Shown one piece after another: positions 9,317-18,017 of a stretch of 64,000 nt of DNA (its first letter is position 1; each line of letters opens with the position of its first letter). The notes below the pieces were generated by a model. It searched no databases and had not been told where the DNA came from. It saw only the letters and a list, made by a program, of their open reading frames with translations. Origin of the DNA: Deltaproteobacteria bacterium (GTDB lineage: Bacteria; Bdellovibrionota_B; Oligoflexia; Oligoflexales; Bog-1112); the NCBI GenBank assembly GCA_016186945.1, contig JACPKR010000022.1, positions 26,480 through 90,479 of the forward strand, in the 5' to 3' direction. Position numbers and translations under genes: made by a program.

Positions 9317-9899
9317 AGGTGTGCAGTTCCTTAGACGCTTGACTGAGGGGAAGGTAATGCCGGGAACTCGGTGGACGCGGAAAACCTGCTTGAAATTCCA
9401 ACCACGTCCATCCCACGCCTTCCGGATTTCCTCCGTATACAGGATCGCTTAGAAGAGCTTCGAATATATAGGAAAGGATCGTCGCAATCCACTGCCCACC
9501 GACAGGGTTTTGCTCCCACCGACGCAAAACGTTCTCACGATCTTCAGAGGATAGAGCGACAAACGACAGTCCGTAACGCTTTTGGACTTCCTCTTCCAAC
9601 TGCTGCGCTCCATCCCTGATGAGAAGCTTTTCCTTAGAGTCGATCAAGGGGTCTTCAAGGACGCTTCCTAAATAGCTCAGAGCTTTGATTTCTTGTGCTC
9701 CGGGGGTGTTTCCATCGGAGGGAAACAAGTGTTCCTGAACGGCAGACAAGACCAGCCACAGTTTGGCTGGTATCGAAACGAGAGGATCCGTCTTAGCTTT
9801 ACTTCTTTCCTGACGGGAAAAATGTCGGACAAGGAAAGGGGAGAGAATCGCAATTATTCCGAGGCTACCTTTTATCAGAAAGGAGCGACGCGCTATCAT
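9300..9899 (-). CDS. Gluconate 2-dehydrogenase subunit 3 family protein
   Basis: A 199-residue protein of the small-subunit family that accompanies GMC dehydrogenases. The N-terminus ARRSFLIKGSLGII contains a twin-arginine-like RRSFL motif before a hydrophobic segment. The family hallmark is the middle helical region (LWLVLSAVQEHLFPSDGNTPGA) and the C-terminal DPVYGGNPEGVGWTWLEF. In known systems this subunit carries the Tat signal that exports the FAD subunit; the same role is inferred here from the 17-base overlap with the oxidoreductase. ATG 9899 is chosen over the GTG just upstream. A family A element begins six bases upstream of that GTG, so the native promoter may be lost or provided by the element. 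Confidence 0.8.
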   Translation of the reverse strand: MIARRSFLIKGSLGIIAILSPFLVRHFSRQERSKAKTDPLVSIPAKLWLVLSAVQEHLFPSDGNTPGAQEIKALSYLGSVLEDPLIDSKEKLLIRDGAQQLEEEVQKRYGLSFVALSSEDRENVLRRWEQNPVGGQWIATILSYIFEALLSDPVYGGNPEGVGWTWLEFQAGFPRPPSSRHYLPLSQASKELHTYDRNI

Positions 9900-9905
9900 C
9901 ACGAC

Positions 9906-9990
9906 CTATAGTATTTGGGAAAAAGAATTTGTGAAGAGGACCTTTTTTTCAAAAAGTTTGTCCCCAAATTGATTATCTTAAACACTATAG
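9906..9990. repeat. Family A element without core (A2)
   Basis: A compact 85-bp copy. CTATAGTATTTGGGAAAAAG lies at one end and GATTATCTTAAACACTATAG at the other, joined through GAGGACCTTTTTTTCAAAAAG. It shows what the outer arms look like with no inserted core. Confidence 0.9.
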
Positions 9991-9998
9991 CGTCCAAT

Positions 9999-10442
9999 TT
10001 ATTTCTTCTTTTCTGGCATTGGCATCGGCATCTTCATTTCGCCCATTTTCATCTTCGTGTATTTTTCGGGAACTTGCTTTTTTTCTCCTTCCCCCGTGAT
10101 CATAAAACCACCTGCGATTTTTTCGCACATTCCTTCGGCAACGTACAACCAGCCCAGGTTTCCAGATCCTCCTGCGCAAGCGCCTTTTCCATCGCAGGAG
10201 TGCGATGTTGCACTCTTATACTTGTCCCCAAAGGCCTTGTTCGCAGCCGTTATATCATGCTTCCCAACTCCGCACGCGGTATGCCCGTTACAACTATTGA
10301 TCCCCCAACATTTTTCGTAGGCTCCGCTTGCCCCTTTCATCTCCATTTTCATTGGCTTGTCTTTTTTGCCGTCCGCAAGAACTGATTGGGAAAGGAGGAG
10401 GGATACTCCAGCAAAGATGCTAACCAAAAAACTTGTTCTCAT
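9999..10442 (-). CDS. Small Cys-rich secreted protein, bufferin-like
   Basis: A 147-residue protein with a signal peptide (cleavage near SVLADGKK). The mature part contains CWGINSC, HTACG, HSCDGKGAC and a final GMCEKI, so eight cysteines are spaced in short G/N/H-rich motifs, and a Met/Lys-rich tail follows (KMKMGEMKMPMPMP). The spacing resembles DUF2282/BufA-type precursors (bufferins), secreted metal-binding peptides modified by MNIO enzymes. The Met-rich tail would also suit copper binding. The expected maturation genes (bufB, bufC) are not next to it; a YceI gene lies 34 bases upstream on the same strand. The family assignment is tentative. Confidence 0.6.
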   Translation of the reverse strand: MRTSFLVSIFAGVSLLLSQSVLADGKKDKPMKMEMKGASGAYEKCWGINSCNGHTACGVGKHDITAANKAFGDKYKSATSHSCDGKGACAGGSGNLGWLYVAEGMCEKIAGGFMITGEGEKKQVPEKYTKMKMGEMKMPMPMPEKKK

Positions 10443-10476
10443 TTCTTATCTCCTAAAGGTTATAAAACGTAACCGT

Positions 10477-11112
10477 TCAAAGGTCTTTTTTTCGGACGCC
10501 CCCAACCCTGAGTTTTATCGTTATGTTATCGCCAACGGCCGGGCCAATTTCGATAAAATCGTTCCATTTCAGCCCAAAGTCTTGCCGATTGATCTCCGCT
10601 TCTGCTTTGAAAACGACTTTTTGTCGATCGTAGGCCACAACTTTCCCCAGGTACTCTACTTTCAGGGTAACTGCCTTCGTTGTTCCCTTGATCGTCAAAT
10701 CTCCCGTGAGATCAAATGCTTTTTCCCCAGTGATCTTAACGCTTTTCCCTTTGAAAGTCATGAAGGGGAACTCTTTTGCATTGAAAAAATCGGGGCTTCT
10801 CAGATGATTGTCCCGCTTCTCGATATCCGTATCAATGCTTGCCACATCAACTTTTACGTCAAGTGTAAGATTCTTTGCGATGTCGGCATTGAGGCGATCG
10901 GGTGCAAATGTGAAACTTCCTTCAAAGTTTTTAAAGAAGCCTTCTACAGTTGATATCACCAAATGAGCGACTTCAAATCTCATTTTGGAATCTTCTTTGT
11001 CAATGACATACTCTTCAATGACAGGAGGACTTTCCTTTGAGGGAGAATCCGTGGAAAATGAAACCTGAGCTGTCAACACCGTTGCTGCGAGAATAAGATT
11101 AGTTCTAATCAT
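10477..11112 (-). CDS. YceI-family periplasmic lipid-binding protein
   Basis: A 211-residue secreted protein. A signal peptide (MIRTNLILAATVLTAQVSFS) precedes a YceI domain: YVIDKEDSKMRFEVAHL, the FKNFEGSFTF strand, IEKRDNHLRSPDFFNAKEFP and DLTIKGTTKAVTL are all family landmarks. YceI proteins are lipocalin-like barrels that bind polyprenoids or other long amphipathic molecules in the periplasm. It is probably cotranscribed with the Cys-rich small protein 34 bases downstream. The family is certain; the ligand is unknown. Confidence 0.92.
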   Translation of the reverse strand: MIRTNLILAATVLTAQVSFSTDSPSKESPPVIEEYVIDKEDSKMRFEVAHLVISTVEGFFKNFEGSFTFAPDRLNADIAKNLTLDVKVDVASIDTDIEKRDNHLRSPDFFNAKEFPFMTFKGKSVKITGEKAFDLTGDLTIKGTTKAVTLKVEYLGKVVAYDRQKVVFKAEAEINRQDFGLKWNDFIEIGPAVGDNITIKLRVGGVRKKDL

Positions 11113-11168
11113 GAAGAGTAGCTTATCTGGTCTTCGTTTTTAAGTCAACAGCCTCATGCGGGAGATAA

Positions 11169-11314
11169 GTAATGCGCAAGCCACTTGGGGCAAGGAGGTG
11201 GTTTGGAGGAAACTGCGCAGCTGGTTCCTCCAAGAAATCCCCTGGGGGAGCGACGGTTCCCTCGCCCCCCCAAACCCCCCTCTCCCTATTTGCCCCAAGT
11301 GGCTTACGCATTAC
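11169..11314. repeat. Family B element, complete (B3)
   Basis: A 146-bp reference copy. Near-perfect 25-bp inverted ends (GTAATGCGCAAGCCACTTGG.. and its complement) enclose two hairpins. The first has a perfect 9-bp TTGGAGGAA/TTCCTCCAA stem over CTGCGCAG. The second is GGGGG-A-GCG..CGC-CCCCC. It fills most of the 292-base gap between two divergent genes. Confidence 0.92.
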
Positions 11315-11404
11315 AAATACAATTTGCTAATTTTTATATTGCTCTTGAGATAAAAAACTGAAATAAAGTCTAGGCGATGACCTTTAATCAACGAGGGGAA
11401 CATT

Positions 11405-11899
11405 ATGAAGAATTTTATCGTTAAGCTTTTGCCACTTGCTATCCCTGCTATGACCTTTTGTTTTAGTGCATCATTTGCTTTTGCCGATGTTATCCCTCCG
11501 GGCCATCATACCGTCACCAAATGCATTAAGTTTAATAACCTATCTGAGTTCACGGAAGAGATTAGACTTGTGGGCATCGTTACTGGTCCAGTCGTTAAAG
11601 GTCTCGAAGCTTATGAAATTAAAAATAATGAATGTCTGAATGGTGGGTATAAGTTTAACTCCCACGCTGTTTATTTTGTTAAAAGCGATTACTTTGCCAC
11701 ATTGGATCTTAACAACCTTGCGCATGATGGCGACAAGTTAACAGACCCAAATTTTATTCTCTTGACAAAGAAACTTAATCCCGCAGAGAGATTGGTCAGA
11801 GATAGAAACCCTCTTAAGCATGAAACATTTATTTATGCTCTTAAAAGAGATTTGATTCACCAATATAAGATTAGTTTAGTTAAACGTACAAGAGAATAA
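11405..11899 (+). CDS. Secreted protein of unknown function
   Basis: A 164-residue protein. A clear signal peptide ends near FAFADV. The mature region starts IPPGHHTVTKCIKFNNL and has a second cysteine in NNECLNGGY, which may form a disulphide. AT-rich codon use differs from the neighbouring genes. GAGGGGA precedes the ATG. The next gene, a small membrane protein, starts 49 bases downstream on the same strand with similar AT-rich composition, so the two may be a transferred pair. The pairing of a secreted 'PPGxHxVTKCxKFxN' protein with a small integral membrane protein is something I have seen in diverse bacteria, but no function is known to me. Confidence 0.6.
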   Translation: MKNFIVKLLPLAIPAMTFCFSASFAFADVIPPGHHTVTKCIKFNNLSEFTEEIRLVGIVTGPVVKGLEAYEIKNNECLNGGYKFNSHAVYFVKSDYFATLDLNNLAHDGDKLTDPNFILLTKKLNPAERLVRDRNPLKHETFIYALKRDLIHQYKISLVKRTRE

Positions 11900-11948
11900 A
11901 TATAGCATTCAAGAAAATGATTTTGGAACGGTGAGAAATTCTTAATAA

Positions 11949-12311
11949 ATGGACTATGAGCTTCTGTTTTTAAAATCGCTGTTTCTCGCTATTTTATCAG
12001 AATTTATTGTTCTTCTTTTTTTACTAAGAACATTTCCTTTTTTCTTTTTGACGACAACTCATCATCGTCTATCCAAGGTCGTTGCTGCTGCTATCTTCAG
12101 TACATCTTTGACCTTGCCATATTTTTGGTTTGTTTTACCTCACTACATTGATAATCGTTTTTTATATATTGGGACTGGAGAGAGTTCCATTATTCTCATA
12201 GAGTCTATTTTCTACCATTATTTCCTAGATTTCCGCGTTTCGAGATCTTTTCTTCTATCATTGAGTTGTAATATAACTTCGATAATTATTGGGAAAATTT
12301 TACTGAATTAG
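11949..12311 (+). CDS. Small integral membrane protein of unknown function
   Basis: A 120-residue, very hydrophobic protein with four probable membrane helices (about 5-30, 45-65, 75-92, 100-118) and few charged residues. It is AT-rich like the secreted gene upstream and probably cotranscribed with it. The only weak translation signal seen is GGTGAG about 17 bases upstream, so initiation may depend on coupling. The 3' end overlaps the convergent DUF4105 gene by 4 bases. No family is recognised. Confidence 0.5.
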   Translation: MDYELLFLKSLFLAILSEFIVLLFLLRTFPFFFLTTTHHRLSKVVAAAIFSTSLTLPYFWFVLPHYIDNRFLYIGTGESSIILIESIFYHYFLDFRVSRSFLLSLSCNITSIIIGKILLN

Positions 12312-14233
12312 AAATAGTAGGAACCATTCAAGAGATAGTGTTCGAATCGCTCGCTTTTTTCAAAGGCGAGCTGAACTTGATATCGTTCCCAAAACGTATA
12401 TCCATATTTCAACTGGCCTAGAAATCTTCTTTTTGGTTTTGTCTTTTCAAAAGGATCGAAAAGAACCTCGTAGGATCCTATCAAATGATCTTTTGATGAA
12501 AGTAAGCGGGTCCATAACCCGAATTGAGGACCTAAACCTAGACGGGTGTGAAGCCTTTTTGTTTCATCGCTTTGGTACAAGTCGGTTTTTGCAACGCCCA
12601 GGGCGTAGAGTGTAGGCTTCAAACGGTGGTGATTGGCTTGGACGGCTAAACCTGTACCCATTCCCAACCGCAGCCCATAGCAATGCTCACACTGCGCGTC
12701 GTTGAAATCATGCAAGCCAAGCTCGATTCTCCACGATTGTTTTTTATCCAGTGGATTAAGAGGTTGAATATTAAACACGTCGAACAGGGTTAAGCGATGC
12801 AGGCGAAGACTTTTATTGTCCGTGTAATAACGGAAGGCGACATCGAACATGTCGAGGGTTGAGAAAAAATGGCCCCTTTCGGAATCGTCCCATTCATGAA
12901 AGGCTCCACGAAACCGGAAATCCATAAAAGGTGCTGAGATCATGCCCCCCGAATTTCGGTAACCCAATCCTAGTGTGAACTTAGTTCCCGGATGCCCTTC
13001 ATGGGGAAATTCGTCCACATTTGGTTCGATTGCTTCTTCGACGCTAGCTAAAGGAATGCGGCTTCGTGCCAGAAGATACTTTTTCTTTGCCTCATATTCC
13101 GGACCTTTTCCGTTGAGAATCTCTTTCGGGTACAGATAGTCGAATTGAATAAGGGCAAGGTCTAAAAGTTTAGCCTGATCCGAATGCCCATGTGTAGCAG
13201 GAAAAGCAGGAGCTTGTGAAAGATCAAGAGCGAGATAGGAACGCTTAAGCTTCTCATCCAGCTTTTCGTAATGTTCCCACAACCGTGAACGAACCGATGG
13301 ACGATAAACGATGGAATTTACAAATCCAGGCCTGCTTTGAACCGCACGCACGGTATCGATCGGGATGACATAGGCAGGCAGTCGATCAAGAAAGTTAAAA
13401 TCTTCACTGATCGCGTCCAGAAGTGCCAAAAGAAAGTACGAGCAGTTTTTGGTGATGTAGTAATAGTTGAATTGGGCCCGATCCAGCTCCCAAACGAGAT
13501 CGAGTAGTTTAGAGATTTCATCCTCTGTCAATGCAAGTTTGTAGTTCCACAAGTCCCGCGACTCATAATCGTTGTATTCGCGAATTTTATAATAGTAAGG
13601 GAGAGCACTGAAATTTCCCTTAAATCCGCCAAAAAGGCCTTTCCAGGCATAGACCAACGCATTGTTTGAATCGGGATTGGCAGCGAAATTCACACTGTAA
13701 TCCAGTAAGTCGTTGTTGCCGTTGATCCCTTGTTTTTGTTTTCCCAAACGAAGAAAGGTGTGCCCGAAAGACGACGCCGGGGCCTTTAAATGATAAGAGG
13801 CAAAGACTAGCCACACACTTTTTGGCTCAACCATTTCGAGGTATTTTTGGTAGCCCTCACACCGAATGTCTGACAATAGACTCTTGGGAATTTGAAGCCT
13901 TGAAATCAACCATTTTGAACGAGCCGGGAAGCGGCATAGAAAATGTTTGTCACCCCCCGTCCTTTCAAATAATGCGTCGAGAGAGTCGAGAAGTTCCTGG
14001 TGGGGATCGCTAGCCCCTTTTGCGCTGACAAAAAAGTCCTCGTTTACAACAAGAGAGCCTTGCCCATCTTCGATGTACAAAAAGCGGTTCCACTGTTTCG
14101 TTTTATGAAGTTGAAGATCCAGTGCGATTGACCGAAAGCGTGTCAAGGCGTCTGAGTATAGCTCCCCGAACAAGTTCACATTGTATAGAACAATGCCCAG
14201 CACGAACAAAAGAATGTGTAGTTTTTGTCTCAT
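12308..14233 (-). CDS. DUF4105 (Lnb-type) exported protein with predicted barrel
   Basis: A 641-residue protein. The ATG at 14233 gives a signal peptide (MRQKLHILLFVLGIVLYNVN); the upstream in-frame start is less likely. Residues about 30-330 match the DUF4105/Lnb N-terminal periplasmic family, with LVFASYHLKAPASSFGHTFL and TKNCSYFLLALLD; the His and Cys in these motifs suggest an NlpC/P60-like papain fold. The C-terminal half (about 400-641) consists of short alternating strands (FRYYTDNKSLRLHRLTLFDV, QLKYGYTFWERYQVQLAF) ending in an aromatic residue, as expected of an outer-membrane barrel. It probably works in the envelope; the substrate is unknown. Confidence 0.78.
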   Translation of the reverse strand: MRQKLHILLFVLGIVLYNVNLFGELYSDALTRFRSIALDLQLHKTKQWNRFLYIEDGQGSLVVNEDFFVSAKGASDPHQELLDSLDALFERTGGDKHFLCRFPARSKWLISRLQIPKSLLSDIRCEGYQKYLEMVEPKSVWLVFASYHLKAPASSFGHTFLRLGKQKQGINGNNDLLDYSVNFAANPDSNNALVYAWKGLFGGFKGNFSALPYYYKIREYNDYESRDLWNYKLALTEDEISKLLDLVWELDRAQFNYYYITKNCSYFLLALLDAISEDFNFLDRLPAYVIPIDTVRAVQSRPGFVNSIVYRPSVRSRLWEHYEKLDEKLKRSYLALDLSQAPAFPATHGHSDQAKLLDLALIQFDYLYPKEILNGKGPEYEAKKKYLLARSRIPLASVEEAIEPNVDEFPHEGHPGTKFTLGLGYRNSGGMISAPFMDFRFRGAFHEWDDSERGHFFSTLDMFDVAFRYYTDNKSLRLHRLTLFDVFNIQPLNPLDKKQSWRIELGLHDFNDAQCEHCYGLRLGMGTGLAVQANHHRLKPTLYALGVAKTDLYQSDETKRLHTRLGLGPQFGLWTRLLSSKDHLIGSYEVLFDPFEKTKPKRRFLGQLKYGYTFWERYQVQLAFEKSERFEHYLLNGSYYF

Positions 14234-14329
14234 GGGTCGGGAACGTAACACAGAGGGGGGAATTTGCAAAAGCAGGGATCGTTGCTACGCTCCTTGCTAA
14301 ACGGGCCTCCGCGCTCTTTGGGGGAAAGT

Positions 14330-14803
14330 CTAGCCAAAAATCTGGCAGGAGTCTTTCAGACCGGGTTGAGACTTAACTGTGTTATAAATAACTTCCGTAC
14401 TTGCTCCAGGCGTTTCGCTGTTGTTAAGGATCGTTTCGAAGTTTGTTTTCAGCCAAGTGTCAAGCTGGGCCTGTTTTTCTACACCGCAGCCCATCATTTG
14501 GCCTAAGCCAACAAGGCTTTCACCGCTTCCTTTTGCAATGTCAGCCAAAATCTGTTGCTTATTCACATCGACATAGGGCAGCAAAGCCACTTTTGCTTCC
14601 AAATCCCGACAATTTGATGTTCCTGAAGTGATGCCAAACAGTTGACTGTAGCTTGTTCCATTGGTGGTTGCAGCGAGAACCTGACTTCCTTTTGTGTCGG
14701 AACTAAAGACAAGCGATCCCAACCCACAACCTGCCATTCCATAGGGTTTACAAAATGCCGCTGTCGATATGAATAGACCTAAAACGATAAAAACGCTTTT
14801 CAT
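14330..14803 (-). CDS. DUF3015 secreted protein (copy 2)
   Basis: A 157-residue exported protein. A signal peptide (cleavage after AAFC or nearby) is followed by the DUF3015 pattern GMAGCGLGSLVF, QVLAATTNGTSYSQLFGITSGTSNC and a helical half ending in a Cys. It is a tandem paralogue of the gene just upstream (14827-15339), sharing the GCGLGS and FGITSGTSNC motifs. The two are 23 bases apart and so cotranscribed. Members of this family are abundant secreted proteins of unknown function. Confidence 0.82.
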   Translation of the reverse strand: MKSVFIVLGLFISTAAFCKPYGMAGCGLGSLVFSSDTKGSQVLAATTNGTSYSQLFGITSGTSNCRDLEAKVALLPYVDVNKQQILADIAKGSGESLVGLGQMMGCGVEKQAQLDTWLKTNFETILNNSETPGASTEVIYNTVKSQPGLKDSCQIFG

Positions 14804-14826
14804 AGTTGACCTCTTTTTTCACGAAA

Positions 14827-15339
14827 TTAAATGTTACAAAGTTTGGAATTGCTGATGGCACCATAAAGGTTATCAACGACATCTTGCTGGTTATCACTAG
14901 AAAAGATTTTGCCGTATTGTGGCTGCAAAACGGCTCCAAGATTCCCTCCTGAGCATCGCCCCAATTCAGCAAGTGCCGTTACGGTATCACCGGATGCCTT
15001 TGCTATATCATTTTCCAGGCGATGTCGGTTTCCTTGTACGAAATAGTTCAGCTTTTCTTTAAAGCCTTGGGCCATGCTTTGCTGTTCAACACAGTTGGAC
15101 GTTCCTGATGTAATGCCAAAGGTCTGACTGCTTCCAATATTATTTGTCGTTGCCGCTACAACCTGAACCATTCCAGGCTTGTCCCCAAAGACGACGGAGC
15201 CAAGACCGCACCCTGCTGTGCCATAACCCTGACCTCCAACTCCGAATTGATCATAAAGCGGCTGTTTCTTTTCCGCCGCCAAACACAGAGACGAAACAGC
15301 CAGAGCTCCTAGAGCCACTGTCACAAAAATGTTTCTCAT
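14827..15339 (-). CDS. DUF3015 secreted protein (copy 1)
   Basis: A 170-residue exported protein with a signal peptide (cleavage near CLAAEKK). It shares with its downstream neighbour YGTAGCGLGSVVF, QVVAATTNNIGSSQTFGITSGTSNC and a C-terminal helical domain with two more cysteines (GRCSGG and the terminal CNI). Tandem duplication has clearly produced the pair, followed by strong divergence in the second half. The role is unknown. Confidence 0.82.
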   Translation of the reverse strand: MRNIFVTVALGALAVSSLCLAAEKKQPLYDQFGVGGQGYGTAGCGLGSVVFGDKPGMVQVVAATTNNIGSSQTFGITSGTSNCVEQQSMAQGFKEKLNYFVQGNRHRLENDIAKASGDTVTALAELGRCSGGNLGAVLQPQYGKIFSSDNQQDVVDNLYGAISNSKLCNI

Positions 15340-15429
15340 TCAACACCCTTCCTATCCATTTTTAAATACGTTAAGAATACAATATTAGCGAGTTTTTGAT
15401 GAAGGTCAAGAATAGACGAAGGAAATCTT

Positions 15430-16473
15430 TTGCTTGATACCGTTCATTGGCGGGAGCTTCCTCGAAGGGAGCAGAGCCGACGTGTGCTCATCGATCTGCG
15501 CAGCCCGAAGGAGTTTGCGCGAGGTCATGTGCCGGATGCCGTGAATCTTGCCCTGCTTGATGATGATGAGCGGCATGAAGTAGGCAAAACATTCAAGGAA
15601 AGGGGCAAAGCAGAGGCGGTAGCCCTCGGATTGGAGGTTTTTGCGAGAAAAGCACCCCTCTTTCTGACTGCCGTTGAGAATCTGACCAGTCAAGGTGGGG
15701 AACTGTTCGTACACTGCTGGCGAGGGGGGATGCGCTCGCGTCTTGTCGGCATGTGGCTTGCCCGCGCGGGCTTTCGAGTCCGAATCTTAAGGGGTGGCTA
15801 CAAGAGCTACCGGAGGGAGGTTCTGACCGCCCTTGACCACTTAGCCCTCCACCCAAAGCTCGTCGTGAACGGCAGAACTGGTAGCGGCAAAACTCACCTT
15901 TTGGAAGAACTTTCGAAAGAAGGCTTGCCCGTCATTGATTGGGAAGGCTTAGCCCACCATCGAGGTTCAGCTTTCGGCGCCCTAGCACAAGAACATGCGC
16001 CCCCGACTCAGCAAAATTTTGAAAACTTACTCGCTGAGCACTATGGGAAAGTCTGTCATCACAAGACGCTTTTGCTTGAACTTGAAAACAATATTGGCCC
16101 GGTCAAAGTCCCGTGCAAAATAAGGAAGTCCATGGAAAACTCGCCCATGATCTTTGTTTCACGAGATTTCAATGATAGGGTAAACTTGCTTGCTCGGATT
16201 TACTGCAAGGACTGGGACTCGCAGCGAGAAAAGGAGTTTGTGGAAAACGTCGCGCTTTTGAAAAAATTTATTCCGAAGCGGGACATGGAAGCTTTGCAGG
16301 AAGCCGTGCGGGAACGAAAGTTCCCGTACGCCATCGGGCAACTGCTTACGCTGCGCTACGACAAGGCGTATGACAAAAGCCTGGAGCGTTATCGTGGGAA
16401 TGCAATCGCAAGCTTCAATTTGTCACGGGAATACAAACAGGCGAAGGATTTTCTACACTCGACTTTGAAATAA
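15430..16473 (+). CDS. mnmH: tRNA 2-selenouridine synthase
   Basis: A 347-residue SelU/YbbB protein that replaces the sulfur of 2-thiouridine at the wobble position of some tRNAs with selenium, via a geranylated intermediate. The rhodanese domain (1-130) has the catalytic Cys96 in HCWRGGMRS. The P-loop domain starts with GRTGSGKT (148-155). AAGGAAA lies just before the TTG start. The reaction needs selenophosphate, so the genome should encode SelD, which is not in the window. It is a single gene with a family B element right behind it. Confidence 0.9.
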   Translation: MLDTVHWRELPRREQSRRVLIDLRSPKEFARGHVPDAVNLALLDDDERHEVGKTFKERGKAEAVALGLEVFARKAPLFLTAVENLTSQGGELFVHCWRGGMRSRLVGMWLARAGFRVRILRGGYKSYRREVLTALDHLALHPKLVVNGRTGSGKTHLLEELSKEGLPVIDWEGLAHHRGSAFGALAQEHAPPTQQNFENLLAEHYGKVCHHKTLLLELENNIGPVKVPCKIRKSMENSPMIFVSRDFNDRVNLLARIYCKDWDSQREKEFVENVALLKKFIPKRDMEALQEAVRERKFPYAIGQLLTLRYDKAYDKSLERYRGNAIASFNLSREYKQAKDFLHSTLK

Positions 16474-16485
16474 GGCCACGGCAAT

Positions 16486-16632
16486 GTAATGCGTAAGCCA
16501 CTTGGGGCAAGGAGGTGGTTTGGAGGAAACTGCGCAGCTGGTTCCTCCAAGAAAAATCTATGGGGGAGCGACGGTTCCCTCGCCCCCCCAAACCCCCCTC
16601 TCCCTTTTTGCCCCACATGCCTTACGGGTTAC
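16486..16632. repeat. Family B element, complete (B4)
   Basis: A 147-bp copy with left end GTAATGCGTAAGCC and a diverged right end (CATGCCTTACGGGTTAC). Both internal hairpins are intact. It lies between mnmH and sucB. Confidence 0.9.
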
Positions 16633-16737
16633 GCAAAGTTTGCCTGGGTGGAATTTGCCTGCCAGGCTGTATTGCTAGATCCGTGGGGCAGTGGGACGAT
16701 AGAAAGTGGAAGAAATTGTCTTTCAAAGGATGGAATA

Positions 16738-18012
16738 ATGGCGATCGAAGTCAAAGTGCCCGGCGTGGGTGAGTCGGTCCAGGAAGGTATGATTGCTTCT
16801 TGGTCAAAAAAAAGTGGCGAATGGATCAATACGGATGAGGTCCTTTGCGAACTCGAAACTGATAAGGCAAGCGTGGAGGTCGTTTCCGAAGCCTCGGGGG
16901 TCCTGGAACTTCTTGCTGATGTTGGAAAAGTTGTAAAAGTGGGGCAAGTGATCGCCCGAATCGACGACAAAGCAAAACAAAGCGAGGGGAAAGCAAAAGA
17001 AAAGGCCCTCACTGAGGGTGTAACCCCCCCACCTGTCGCAAAGGAGAGAGCTGAAAAAGCGCCCGAACCGAAAGGGGAAGGAAAGCCTCAGCTTGAGCAC
17101 GGTCCAGCCGTACGCCGCATTGTGGCTGAAAGCGGAGTGGACCTCAATAATGTTCCTACAAAGGGAAAAGGTGGACGCGTAACCAAGGCAGATGTTTTGA
17201 GTATGGTCCTTCCTTCGGAGACCCAAGCATCGGCAGCCCCCTCGAAACGTGAAAGTCCAAAAAAAGAGGAAGCCAAGCCGCAGCCCCCAAAAGCTTCCCC
17301 AGCAGGAGAACGTCGGGAAACTCGGGAACCCATGTCGATGCTACGTCGAAGGATAGCTGAACGACTTGTGCAGTCTCAGAAAACAGCCGCCATCCTCACA
17401 ACGTTCAACGAAGTTGACATGAGCGCCATCCTCGATATGCGGAAAAAATATAAGGATGCGTTTGAAAAACAGCACGGCGTTAAGCTTGGCTTTATGGGCT
17501 TCTTCCTGAAGGCCAGCGTTTTTGCCCTCCAACAATTCCCTCGCGTCAATGCGTTCATCGACGGGGACGATATCGTTTACCACCATTATTGTGATATAGG
17601 AGTTGCAGTTTCGACGGAGAAAGGTCTGATGGTCCCTGTTGTCCGCAATGTCGATAGCATGTCCCTTGCGGAAACTGAGTTGGCGATTGCAGCTCTGGCG
17701 GAAAAAGCCAGGAGCAATAAAATATCGGTCGATGATTTGTCGGGGGGGACGTTCACAGTGTCAAACGGAGGCGTGTTTGGTTCTCTTCTCTCGACGCCCA
17801 TTATTAATCCTCCTCAGACGGCGATCCTTGGCATGCATAAGACGCAACAGCGCCCCGTCGTACGGGAAGATGGAAGTATCGTGGGACGACCTATGATGTA
17901 CCTTGCTCTGTCTTATGACCACCGCTTGGTCGACGGGAAGGAGTGCGTGCAATTTTTAGTGAAGATCAAGGACGCTATTGAAGACCCAAGCCGTCTCTTG
18001 TTGGGAGTCTGA
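16738..18012 (+). CDS. sucB: Dihydrolipoyllysine succinyltransferase (E2 of 2-oxoglutarate dehydrogenase)
   Basis: A 424-residue E2 that transfers the succinyl group to CoA. The ATG at 16738 follows AAAGGA; the longer frame reads through a family B element and is rejected. An N-terminal lipoyl domain carries the lipoylated Lys43 in ETDKAS. A Pro/Lys/Glu-rich linker leads to the peripheral-subunit-binding domain ([27 protein letters not shown]). The catalytic domain ends with [10 protein letters not shown], where the His and Asp are catalytic. The next gene, lpd, begins 5 bases after the stop, and sucA follows: the three subunits of one complex in one operon, with E1 last instead of first. Confidence 0.95.
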   Translation: MAIEVKVPGVGESVQEGMIASWSKKSGEWINTDEVLCELETDKASVEVVSEASGVLELLADVGKVVKVGQVIARIDDKAKQSEGKAKEKALTEGVTPPPVAKERAEKAPEPKGEGKPQLEHGPAVRRIVAESGVDLNNVPTKGKGGRVTKADVLSMVLPSETQASAAPSKRESPKKEEAKPQPPKASPAGERRETREPMSMLRRRIAERLVQSQKTAAILTTFNEVDMSAILDMRKKYKDAFEKQHGVKLGFMGFFLKASVFALQQFPRVNAFIDGDDIVYHHYCDIGVAVSTEKGLMVPVVRNVDSMSLAETELAIAALAEKARSNKISVDDLSGGTFTVSNGGVFGSLLSTPIINPPQTAILGMHKTQQRPVVREDGSIVGRPMMYLALSYDHRLVDGKECVQFLVKIKDAIEDPSRLLLGV

Positions 18013-18017
18013 GTGAA

